NCBI GenBank assembly: GCA_016191995.1
Contig: JACPVA010000110.1
Coordinates: 1 to 34,382, forward strand
Reading direction: 5' to 3'
From: Burkholderiales bacterium
Lineage (GTDB): Bacteria > Pseudomonadota > Gammaproteobacteria > Burkholderiales > Burkholderiaceae_C
Length of the DNA stretch: 34,382 nt
Shown here: positions 28,752 to 34,382 of the stretch, piece by piece
Numbering within the stretch: the first letter of the stretch is position 1
Layout: every line of letters starts with the position of its first letter
Position numbers and translations under genes: made by a program
The notes under the pieces: model-generated
What the model was told of the DNA's origin: nothing
The model's database searches: none
The model's input: only the letters and a program-made list of their open reading frames with translations

Positions 28752-29684
28752 ATGTCGATCGTCGACGCTTCCGCCGCCGGCCGCGCGCCGGCCTGGCGTG
28801 CACCCTGGCACTGGCCCTGGCCGCTGCCGGCCGCGGCGGCCTGGCTCGCCGCCTGGGCGCTGTTCGCCGCCGCGCGGCCACTCGCGGGGCCGGGTGCGGC
28901 GGCGCTTCTCGCCTGCGCGGCCGGCGCGCTGATCGCCTGGCGGCAGCCGCGGCGCTGGCGACGCGCGATCGTCGGGCTGGGGTTTCCGGCCTCGGCGCTG
29001 GCCTCGGGCGCGGCGGCATCGTGGCCGGCCTGGGTCTGGCTGCTGCCGCTGGCGCTGTTCGTGCTGGCCTACCCGCTGCGCGGCTGGCGCGACGCGCCGC
29101 TGTTCCCGACCCCGGCCGGCGCGCTCGACGCGCTGGCCGCGCAGATCGCGCTGCCGGCGGGTGCGCGCGTGCTGGATGCCGGCTGCGGGATCGGCGACGG
29201 GATGGTCGCGCTGCGCCGCGCCTGGCCGCACTCGCGCATCGAGGGCGTCGAGCTCAGCCCGGCTCTCGCCTGGCTGGCGCGCCGGCGCTGCCGCTGGGCG
29301 GACGTGCAGCGCGGCGACATGTGGACGCGGTCCTGGCAGGGTGCGGCGCTGGTCTATGTCTTCCAGCGGCCGGAGTCGATGGCACGCGCCTGGGACAAGG
29401 CGCGCGCCGAGCTGGCGCCGGGCGCGTGGCTGGTCAGCCTGGGCTTCGAGGTCCCCGGGCAGGCGCCGACGCTGGTGCTCGCGGCCGACGGCGTGCGGAC
29501 GCTGTATGCGTGGCGGATGCAACCCCGGCAGCAAGGCTGCCGTTCGGATATCCCGCAGCAAGGCTGCCGTTCGGACTTGCCGCAGCAAGACTGCCGTTCG
29601 GTTAGTCCGCAGCAAGGCTTTCGCCCGGATGCGCGGCGTCACGGCGGTCGCGCCGGCTCAACCCCCGTCGCGCGGCGCCGATAA
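28752..29684 (+). CDS. Membrane-anchored class I SAM-dependent methyltransferase
   Basis: 310 residues. The first ~120 are hydrophobic, with three or four membrane segments (WPLPAAAAWLAAWALFAAA, AALLACAAGALIAW, AWVWLLPLALFVLAYPL). A Rossmann methyltransferase domain follows, with SAM motif I VLDAGCGIGDG, an acidic strand-2 end (GVELSP), QRGDMW, and the strand-4 segment AALVYVFQRPES. The C-terminal ~45 residues are four degenerate nine-residue repeats (QQGCRSDIP type). The target is unknown. Its place between flhDC and motAB suggests a surface or flagellar role, which is inference. The start lacks a good ribosome-binding site. The stop codon lies inside the motA promoter. Confidence 0.72.
   Translation: MSIVDASAAGRAPAWRAPWHWPWPLPAAAAWLAAWALFAAARPLAGPGAAALLACAAGALIAWRQPRRWRRAIVGLGFPASALASGAAASWPAWVWLLPLALFVLAYPLRGWRDAPLFPTPAGALDALAAQIALPAGARVLDAGCGIGDGMVALRRAWPHSRIEGVELSPALAWLARRRCRWADVQRGDMWTRSWQGAALVYVFQRPESMARAWDKARAELAPGAWLVSLGFEVPGQAPTLVLAADGVRTLYAWRMQPRQQGCRSDIPQQGCRSDLPQQDCRSVSPQQGFRPDARRHGGRAGSTPVARRR
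29529..29636 (+). repeat. Four 27-bp tandem repeats in the methyltransferase 3' end
   Basis: Units begin at 29529, 29556, 29583 and 29610, each opening with CAGCAAG. The first three differ at a few bases and the fourth is decayed. Each early unit contains the small hairpin GCAGC-AAG-GCTGC. The length is a multiple of three, so the frame is kept: QQGCRSDIP, QQGCRSDLP, QQDCRSVSP, QQGFRPDAR. Confidence 0.85.
29658..29684 (+). promoter_or_regulatory. Sigma-28 (FliA) promoter of motA-motB-cheY-cheZ
   Basis: TCAACCCC (29658-29665), 11 bp, GCCGATAA (29677-29684). The -10 is the exact consensus. The TAA of the -10 is also the stop codon of the methyltransferase. Transcription should begin near 29691, 51 bp before the motA ATG. 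Confidence 0.8.
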
Positions 29685-29741
29685 CGGCTGGCAATGCCCC
29701 GGCACCGCGTGCCCGGGGCGCAAGCCAACGGGCCATCGTGC

Positions 29742-30602
29742 ATGTTCCTGATCATCGGCTGGGTCGTCTGTCTGGGTGCTGTCTTCGGCGTGTTCATCGC
29801 GCACGGAGGCAACATCAGCGTGATCCTTCATGCGCTGCCGTTCGAGATGGCGACCATCGGCGGCGCCGCGCTCGGCGCCTTCGTCGCCACCAACCAGACC
29901 AAGGTGCTGAAGGCCACCGCCGCCGGGCTGGCGCAATGCTTCAAGGGCAGCAAGCACAGCAAGTCGCGCTACATGGAGCTGATGGCGCTGCTGTTCGAGA
30001 TCCTGCAGAAGGCGCGCAAGGAAGGCCTGATGTCGATCGAGGCCGACGTCGAGGATCCGTCCAAGTCGCCGCTGTTCCAGAAATATCCGGGGGTCGGCAA
30101 CGACCACCATGTGGTCGAGTTCGTCACCGACTACCTGCGCATGATGGTCAGCGGCAACCTCAACTCGCACGAGATCGAGGCGTTGATGGACAGCGAGATC
30201 GAGACCCACCACCACGAGGCGCACGCGCCGGTGGCGGCGCTGCAGCGGCTGGCCGGCGCGCTGCCGGCCTTCGGCATCGTCGCCGCGGTGCTCGGCGTCG
30301 TCAACACGATGGGATCGGTCGGGCAGCCGCCGGCGGTGCTGGGGGCGATGATCGGTTCGGCGCTGGTCGGCACCTTCCTCGGCATCTTCCTCGCCTATGG
30401 CTTCGCCGAGCCGATCGCGGGCCTGCTCGAGCAGAAGGTCGACGAGGCAGGCAAGGAGCTGCAGTGCATCAAGACGACGCTGCTGGCGTCGATGCAGGGC
30501 TATGCGCCGCAGGTCGCGATCGAGTTCGGGCGCAAGGTGCTGTACTCGACCGAGCGGCCGAGCTTCAGCGAGCTGGAAAGCCACGTGAAGGGCCGCAAGT
30601 GA
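29742..30602 (+). CDS. motA: Flagellar motor stator protein MotA
   Basis: 286 residues with four membrane segments. MotA5MotB2 conducts protons to drive the motor. The N-terminal helix is MFLIIGWVVCLGAVFGVF. The cytoplasmic loop has the torque residues in QKARKEGLMSIEADVEDP. Conserved prolines lie in APVAALQRLAGALPAFG, followed by IVAAVLGVVNTMG. The ATG at 29742 matches the family N terminus. The longer frame upstream would start before the helix and is rejected. The Shine-Dalgarno sequence is poor. Confidence 0.96.
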   Translation: MFLIIGWVVCLGAVFGVFIAHGGNISVILHALPFEMATIGGAALGAFVATNQTKVLKATAAGLAQCFKGSKHSKSRYMELMALLFEILQKARKEGLMSIEADVEDPSKSPLFQKYPGVGNDHHVVEFVTDYLRMMVSGNLNSHEIEALMDSEIETHHHEAHAPVAALQRLAGALPAFGIVAAVLGVVNTMGSVGQPPAVLGAMIGSALVGTFLGIFLAYGFAEPIAGLLEQKVDEAGKELQCIKTTLLASMQGYAPQVAIEFGRKVLYSTERPSFSELESHVKGRK

Positions 30603-30796
30603 TCGCGCGCCCGACACCCTGGCGTGCATCGCCGCTGAGCCCGCAGCTCGCCTTGCCGCTGGCGCCGGCCGGTGCGCTGGCGCCGATGCCGCGGCCGCGC
30701 ACGCTGCCGGGCGCGCGCGCCCCCGGGGCGCCGGCGGCCAGGACGGGTGACGGCGCGCAGGCAAGCGCCGTGCAGGGGGGTGACGATGGCCGGTGA
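30599..30796 (+). CDS. Possible small Pro/Ala-rich ORF between motA and motB
   Basis: A GTG that overlaps the motA stop (GTGA, 30599-30602) opens a 65-codon frame ending 11 bp inside motB. The product is rich in Pro, Ala, Arg and Leu (for example LALPLAPAGALAPMP), with no recognisable domain. The motA-motB gap of 183 bp is unusually long, since these genes are normally nearly adjacent. GC-rich DNA gives open frames by chance, so this is only a candidate. Confidence 0.22.
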   Translation: MIARPTPWRASPLSPQLALPLAPAGALAPMPRPRTLPGARAPGAPAARTGDGAQASAVQGGDDGR

Positions 30797-31787
30797 CGCC
30801 AAGAAGCTGCAACCGATCATCGTCAAGAAGGTCGTCAAGGGCGGCCACGGCGCGCATGGCGGGGCGTGGAAGATCGCCTATGCCGACTTCGTCACCGCGA
30901 TGATGGCCTTCTTCCTGCTGATGTGGCTGCTCGGCTCGACCAGCGAGGGTGACAAGAAGGGCATCGCCGACTACTTCAACTCGCCGCTGAAGGTCGCGCT
31001 GGCCGGCGGCAGCGGGTCGGGCGACTCCTCGCACCTGATCAAGGGCGGCGGCGAGGACCTGTCGCGCAGCCACGGCCAGGTCCGGCGCGGCGACGTCCAG
31101 GCGCCGCGCAGCACGATCAACCTGATGGCGCTGCGCGCCGAGCAGCGCCGCGCCGAGATGGCGCGGCTGGAGTCGGTCATGCAGCGCGTGCGCGAGCAAG
31201 TCGCCGCCAGCGCCGCGCTGCAGGCCTACGCGTCGCAGATCCGGCTCGAGATGACGCGCGACGGGCTGCGGATCCAGATCGTCGACGCCGAGCGCCGGCC
31301 GATGTTCGACAGCGGCAGCGCGGTCGTGCAGCCGGCGATGCGCGAGCTGCTGCGCATCGTCGGCGGCCTGCTGGCCGAGGTCCCGAACCGCGTCACGCTC
31401 GAGGGCCACACCGACTCGATGCCGTTTGCCTCCGGCGCGCAGGGCTATACCAACTGGGAGCTGTCCGCCGACCGCGCGAATGCCTCGCGGCGCGAGCTGG
31501 TCGCCGGCGGGCTGCCGGCCGAACGGCTGCTGCGCGTCGAGGGCCTGGCCGCGAGCCGCCCGCTGGACGACGCCGCACCGGCCGCGCCAGCCAACCGCCG
31601 GATCTCGATCCTGGTGCTCAATCGCGAGGCCGAGGACCGTTTCTTCGACCGCGCGCCGACGCCGGCCGGCGAGGCCGCGGCCGACCCTGCGGCCGAGACG
31701 ACGATCGACACCGCGGTCGATGCCGCGCTGCCGTCGATCCGGCCCGACCTCGCCGGCGCGGCGCAGCATGTCGGCGCCGGCCGCTGA
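30786..31787 (+). CDS. motB: Flagellar motor stator protein MotB
   Basis: 333 residues. A short cytoplasmic N terminus is followed by one membrane helix with the proton-binding Asp34 ([20 protein letters not shown]). A periplasmic linker comes next, then an OmpA-like peptidoglycan-binding domain ([39 protein letters not shown]), which anchors the stator to the wall. A ~55-residue Ala/Asp-rich tail ends the protein. The start is the ATG at 30786 after GGGGGGTGACG. Confidence 0.96.
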   Translation: MAGDAKKLQPIIVKKVVKGGHGAHGGAWKIAYADFVTAMMAFFLLMWLLGSTSEGDKKGIADYFNSPLKVALAGGSGSGDSSHLIKGGGEDLSRSHGQVRRGDVQAPRSTINLMALRAEQRRAEMARLESVMQRVREQVAASAALQAYASQIRLEMTRDGLRIQIVDAERRPMFDSGSAVVQPAMRELLRIVGGLLAEVPNRVTLEGHTDSMPFASGAQGYTNWELSADRANASRRELVAGGLPAERLLRVEGLAASRPLDDAAPAAPANRRISILVLNREAEDRFFDRAPTPAGEAAADPAAETTIDTAVDAALPSIRPDLAGAAQHVGAGR

Positions 31788-31822
31788 CGATTCACCGACC
31801 CTCCGACCGTGCGAGGCCACGC

Positions 31823-32221
31823 ATGACCAGCCCGAGCGATCTCAAGTACCTCGTCGTCGACGACTTCTCGACCATGCGCCGCATCGTCCGCGGGCTGCTC
31901 AAGGAGATGGGATGCACGCAGGTCGACGAGGCCGAGGACGGTGTCGCGGCGCTCGCCGCGCTGCGTGGCGGGCGCTACGACTTCGTCGTCTCCGACATCA
32001 ACATGCCGAACATGAACGGCTTCGAGCTGCTGCAGGCGATCAAGGCCGACCCGGCGCTGGCGCGGATCCCGGTCCTGATGGTCACCGCCGAGGCGCGCAA
32101 GGAGGACATCGTGCGCGCCGCGCAGGGCGGGGCGGCGGGCTACATCGTCAAGCCGTTCACGAAGGCGACGCTGGAGGACAAGGTCGCCAAGATCGTCGGC
32201 CGGCTGGCCGCCGCAGCCTGA
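31823..32221 (+). CDS. cheY: Chemotaxis response regulator CheY
   Basis: 132-residue single receiver domain. Acidic pocket Asp13/Asp14 ([12 protein letters not shown]), phospho-acceptor Asp58 ([14 protein letters not shown]), the Thr of VLMVTAEA and the Lys of YIVKPFT are all present. Phosphorylated CheY binds the flagellar switch and reverses rotation. It is next to cheZ, its phosphatase. The kinase CheA is not in the window. Confidence 0.96.
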   Translation: MTSPSDLKYLVVDDFSTMRRIVRGLLKEMGCTQVDEAEDGVAALAALRGGRYDFVVSDINMPNMNGFELLQAIKADPALARIPVLMVTAEARKEDIVRAAQGGAAGYIVKPFTKATLEDKVAKIVGRLAAAA

Positions 32222-32246
32222 CCCGCAGCCATCGCGAGGTTGCCGC

Positions 32247-32912
32247 ATGAAGACGCACGATGCCACGCCGTCGGACGCGAGCGACGGCACGCCGACCGAG
32301 GTCTACCTGCAGCTGGGCACGATCGCGCGCCTGCTGCACGATGCGCTGGCGCAACTCGGCGTGATGCCGGCACTGCGCCGCGGCGCCCAGGGGCTGCCCG
32401 ATGCGCGGCTGCGGCTCGGCTATGTCGCCGACACCTCGGGCAGCGCGGCCGAGCGCGTGCTCAATGCGGTCGACCAGGCCAAGGCCGAGCAGGGCGCGGT
32501 CGCCGAGCGCGCGCGCGCCCTCGCCGCTGCGCTGGCGGCGGACCCGGCCGGGGCGGTGGCCAGTGGCGCGGTGCTCGCCTTCGTCGGCGAGGTCGACGCC
32601 GCGACCGCGCGCATCGACCGCCAGCTCACCGAGATCATGCTGGCGCAGGATTTCCACGACCTGACCGGGCAGGTCGTCGCGCGCGTCGTCGACCTCGCGG
32701 CCGACCTCGAGGCCAACCTGGTCAGGCTGCTCGGGCAGATCGCTCCGGACGAGCTGGCGTCTCGGCCCCAGGCTGGCGTCGAGGGCGCGAACGGGCGCGG
32801 TCAGGACCGCAGCGAGTCGCTTGCCGGCCCGGTCGTTTCAGGCGCGGGCCGCACCGATGTCGTCGGCAGCCAGGGCGAGGTCGACGAGCTCCTCGCCAGC
32901 CTGGGGTTCTGA
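32247..32912 (+). CDS. cheZ: CheY phosphatase CheZ
   Basis: 221-residue mostly helical protein. The catalytic segment AQDFHDLTGQ carries Asp138 and Gln142, matching E. coli Asp143/Gln147, which stimulate CheY dephosphorylation. The CheY-binding C terminus VDELLASLGF is intact after a flexible linker (about residues 175-205). It is the last gene of the motA-motB-cheY-cheZ group. Beyond it the flagellar content stops and repeats begin. Confidence 0.95.
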   Translation: MKTHDATPSDASDGTPTEVYLQLGTIARLLHDALAQLGVMPALRRGAQGLPDARLRLGYVADTSGSAAERVLNAVDQAKAEQGAVAERARALAAALAADPAGAVASGAVLAFVGEVDAATARIDRQLTEIMLAQDFHDLTGQVVARVVDLAADLEANLVRLLGQIAPDELASRPQAGVEGANGRGQDRSESLAGPVVSGAGRTDVVGSQGEVDELLASLGF

Positions 32913-32977
32913 CGCCCGATCACGTTCGACTGGCAATGTGGGGGGCTGTCGGCGATTGACCGCCGTCGGCCCGGGGC

Positions 32978-33004
32978 GGCCGCCCAGCCGGCGGCCTCCT
33001 TTGG
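32978..33004 (+). terminator. Possible terminator after cheZ
   Basis: The stem GGCCGCC (32978-32984) pairs with GGCGGCC (32990-32996) around a 5-nt loop, followed by TCCTTTGG. The T tract is weak. It lies 65 bp after the cheZ stop. Confidence 0.4.
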
Positions 33005-33021
33005 CTGCCAGGTACCAGCGT

Positions 33022-33192
33022 GCCAAGGCTGCCGCGCCCCCTCTCTCTCCATGCCCGGGGACAGTGCCCGGGCGCTCGCCAGGCACAAACAATCTGCAGG
33101 ACTGTTTGTGCCCGGGCTCGCTCCCCCGGGGCGGGCTTTGCCCGCCCCTCCTCCTCTACTTACGGGAGAGGGGGCCCGGCACCCTTGGCTGG
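33022..33192. repeat. Nested foldback element
   Basis: Outer arms GCCAAGG (33022-33028) and CCTTGGC (33184-33190), then CCCCCTCTC (33037-33045) and GAGAGGGGG (33166-33174), enclose further hairpins. These include GGGGCGGGC-TTT-GCCCGCCCC (33128-33148). The arrangement is that of a non-coding foldback or MITE-like repeat. The ends are approximate and no target duplication was identified. Confidence 0.45.
33053..33120 (+). repeat. Palindromic repeat, copy X
   Basis: Contains CTCGCCAGGCAC, then a 21-nt core, then GTGCCCGGGCTCG. The core and its edges fold: GGCACAAACA (33082-33091) with TGTTTGTGCC (33103-33112). Flanks match copy Y in inverted orientation, but the core sequence differs. Confidence 0.65.
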
Positions 33193-33205
33193 CTGTCGCA
33201 GCGGT

Positions 33206-33241
33206 CTTCGTGGGCCGAACACCACCGTCGCAGCCACGAAG
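33206..33241. repeat. 8-bp inverted repeat
   Basis: CTTCGTGG (33206-33213) and CCACGAAG (33234-33241). It sits between repeat copies X and Y. Its role is unknown. Confidence 0.4.
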
Positions 33242-33293
33242 CCGGGACCGGGCCGGCCGGGGCGTGCGTGGCAGGCGCCGAGAAACGCAGGGC

Positions 33294-33360
33294 CGAGCCC
33301 GGACACGAAAGGTCCGGTGGACCTTTCGTGCCTGGCGAGGAGCCGGGCCACCGTGCCCGG
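33294..33360 (-). repeat. Palindromic repeat, copy Y (inverted relative to X)
   Basis: Read on the minus strand it has CTCGCCAGGCAC, a 21-nt core and GTGTCCGGGCTCG, like copy X. The core is a different perfect palindrome: plus-strand CACGAAAGGTCC (33304-33315), GGT, GGACCTTTCGTG (33319-33330). Confidence 0.65.
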
Positions 33361-33534
33361 CGCGGCCTGCAAGGCCCTGGCCGCGCGCGCAGCGCGCATC
33401 CCCATCTGACTCGTCGCCCTTGTTCGAGCGCAGCGAACGCGAATACAAAGGGACTTCCCCGATCCGATGACGGTGCCGAGGCACGAAGATCGCCGTGCGG
33501 ATACGCGATCTCGAACTCGCGAAGGAGGTGTCCC
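33361..33534. other. Spacer before the transposase remnant
   Basis: No gene is seen. It includes CCCTTGTTCG and CGAA/CAAAGGG segments (33417-33453) that can partly fold back, then probable insertion-sequence leader ending in AAGGAGGTG (33521-33529), a strong ribosome-binding site for the remnant. The whole gap 32913-33534 is non-coding repeats. Confidence 0.4.
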
Positions 33535-34052
33535 ATGGCGCAGACTGCAGCAGCACCGATTGCGCGGGTTGGCGTGGACCTGGCGAAGAACGTGAGAGCG
33601 ATGCGGCGGCGGTGTGCGTTGCCGCGTCGCGGCCGACGATGCGCTTCGTCCCGGTCAAGACCGCCGAGCAGCAGGGAGCGATGAGCCTGCACCGCGTGCG
33701 CGAGGGACTGAAGGAGGAGCGCACGGCGTGCATCGACCGCATCCGGGGCGTGCTGGCTGAGTACGACCTGGTGTTCGGCAAGAGCCCGAAGGTGTTGCGC
33801 GCGGTGCTGGCCGATGTGATCGAGGACGCGAGCAACGAACTGACCGCCACGGCGCGGCGGGTGGTGCAGCTCGCGTTCGAGCACTGGCGCGAGCTCGACG
33901 AGCACCTGCACTGGTGCGACCGGCAGATCGGCGCGCATGGGCGGTCCAGCCCGGCGGCAAGGCGCGCGGCCAAGGTCACGGGCATCGGCGAGGTCGGCGC
34001 GTCGGCCCGCACCGCGGGCGTGGCCGACTACGAGGAGCGGTACCGGCACTAG
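33535..34052 (+). pseudogene. IS110-family (IS1111-like) transposase remnant
   Basis: The true N terminus is present (MAQTAAAPIARVGVDLAKN, with the first Asp of the DEDD catalytic set), up to about 33591. The sequence then jumps, out of frame, to an internal part (SDAAAVCVAASRPTMRFVPVKT, then REGLKEERTACIDRIRGVLAEY). This implies an internal loss of roughly 70-75 codons compared with full-length relatives. The frame ends after GIGEVGASARTAGVADYEE, so the C-terminal half with the serine region is missing too. It cannot encode an active DEDD transposase. Confidence 0.85.
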
Positions 34053-34177
34053 ACCGGCTACCGCCGGAATGAGTCCGATCCCGTTGTCTTGCATTGAGTG
34101 CTTCCGGATAGGTGAGTTGTAGTTCCCGGCACCGACGGTTTTTAGCGGCCGGGGCTACTGCGAGCGTGGATTCTGAG

Positions 34178-34232
34178 GCCTAACGATCAAGGATAGATCG
34201 CGTGAAGCCGCGATCTGATCCGTTCGTTGGAC
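34178..34232 (+). other. attC-like site (candidate integron recombination site)
   Basis: GCCTAAC (34178-34184) fits RYYYAAC and GTTGGAC (34226-34232) fits GTTRRRY. Between them GGATAGATCGCG (34191-34202) pairs with CGCGATCTGATCC (34209-34221), with one bulged G and a 6-nt loop. So the site is an imperfect palindrome with an extrahelical base, as attC sites are. At 55 bp it is at the short end. No integrase or cassette gene is visible. Chance or another folded element remains possible. Confidence 0.35.
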
Positions 34233-34289
34233 GAAGCCGCTACGCGGAGCAATACCCCAAGCCCAGCCGCATCGCCGCCTCCGTATGCT

Positions 34290-34341
34290 TCACGAGTGAC
34301 CGCGCCCGCGTTCGACGCGGCCACTATGCCACCACTCGTGA
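34290..34341. repeat. Inverted repeat before the last start codon
   Basis: TCACGAGTG (34290-34298) and CACTCGTGA (34333-34341) are exact complements, with an inner CCGCG/CGCGG. The right arm abuts AGGAG (34341-34345), so folding could hide the ribosome-binding site. Confidence 0.45.
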
Positions 34342-34350
34342 GGAGATGGA

Positions 34351-34382
34351 ATGACGCACCCCCCGACCCGTACCGCCGTTGC
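34351..34382 (+). CDS. Start of an unidentified gene (partial, cut by the window)
   Basis: An ATG five bases after AGGAG opens a frame reading MTHPPTRTAV to the window edge. Ten residues are too few to recognise a family. The start is supported only by the ribosome-binding site and the absence of another frame. Confidence 0.4.
   Translation, partial: MTHPPTRTAV

Larger units (their letters stand above)
34053..34350. other. Region between transposase remnant and last gene
   Basis: 298 bp with no gene. It holds CCGGAA/TTCCGG (34064-34069 and ~34109-34114), an attC-like folded site (34178-34232), a CCGC-TAC-GCGG mini hairpin and an inverted repeat in front of the final start codon. It may be a decayed mobile-element boundary. 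Confidence 0.4.

Noticed and set aside
29529..29636. CRISPR array
   Set aside because: Units are head-to-tail 27-bp repeats with no unique spacers and keep a reading frame. No cas genes are nearby.
33128..33148. GGGGCGGGC-TTT-GCCCGCCCC as an intrinsic terminator
   Set aside because: No T run follows on either strand. It fits better as one hairpin of the surrounding foldback repeat.

Overview
The window is very GC-rich, densely coded DNA from a motile betaproteobacterium. The secG / tRNA-Leu(GAG) / nuoA-N order, the DUF1178 and DUF2069 neighbours and an FlhDC-controlled flagellar locus point to Burkholderiales, probably the Rubrivivax/Leptothrix/Ideonella side. That placement is inferred from gene content, not from a search.

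Layout. Positions 1-96 hold the 3' end of secG, then tRNA-Leu(GAG) and a strong intrinsic terminator. Positions 562-15206 hold the complete 14-gene nuo operon for respiratory complex I. It is tightly packed, with several ATGA/GTGA stop-start overlaps, and is followed on the same strand by a Nudix hydrolase and a DUF1178 protein. Positions 16395-18297 (minus) hold an FAD-linked oxidase and a DUF2069 membrane protein, divergent from a YihY-family membrane protein across a 30-bp palindrome. Positions 19569-22267 (minus) read metY, an alpha/beta hydrolase and aroQ. A two-CBS-domain protein (22370-22846) converges on fliD.

Flagellar and chemotaxis region (22894-32912). On the minus strand are two tandem flagellin genes and fliD. 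On the plus strand are flhD-flhC, a membrane-anchored methyltransferase, motA-motB and cheY-cheZ. FlhDC is the master regulator expected to turn on the FliA (sigma-28) cascade. Four sigma-28-type promoters can be read by eye. They lie before the upstream flagellin gene, before fliD, before motA (its -10 contains the stop codon of the methyltransferase) and in the gap after flhC. The last has no gene before a perfect terminator about 110 bp later, so it predicts a sigma-28-dependent small RNA. That RNA carries an exposed UCUCCUCCU stretch able to pair with the flhC ribosome-binding site. It is the most interesting candidate system in the window.

Right end (32913-34382). This is accessory DNA. 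It has palindromic repeats, including two inverted copies with conserved flanks but different self-complementary cores. It also has a deleted and truncated IS110/IS1111-type transposase, an attC-like folded site and the first codons of an unidentified gene.
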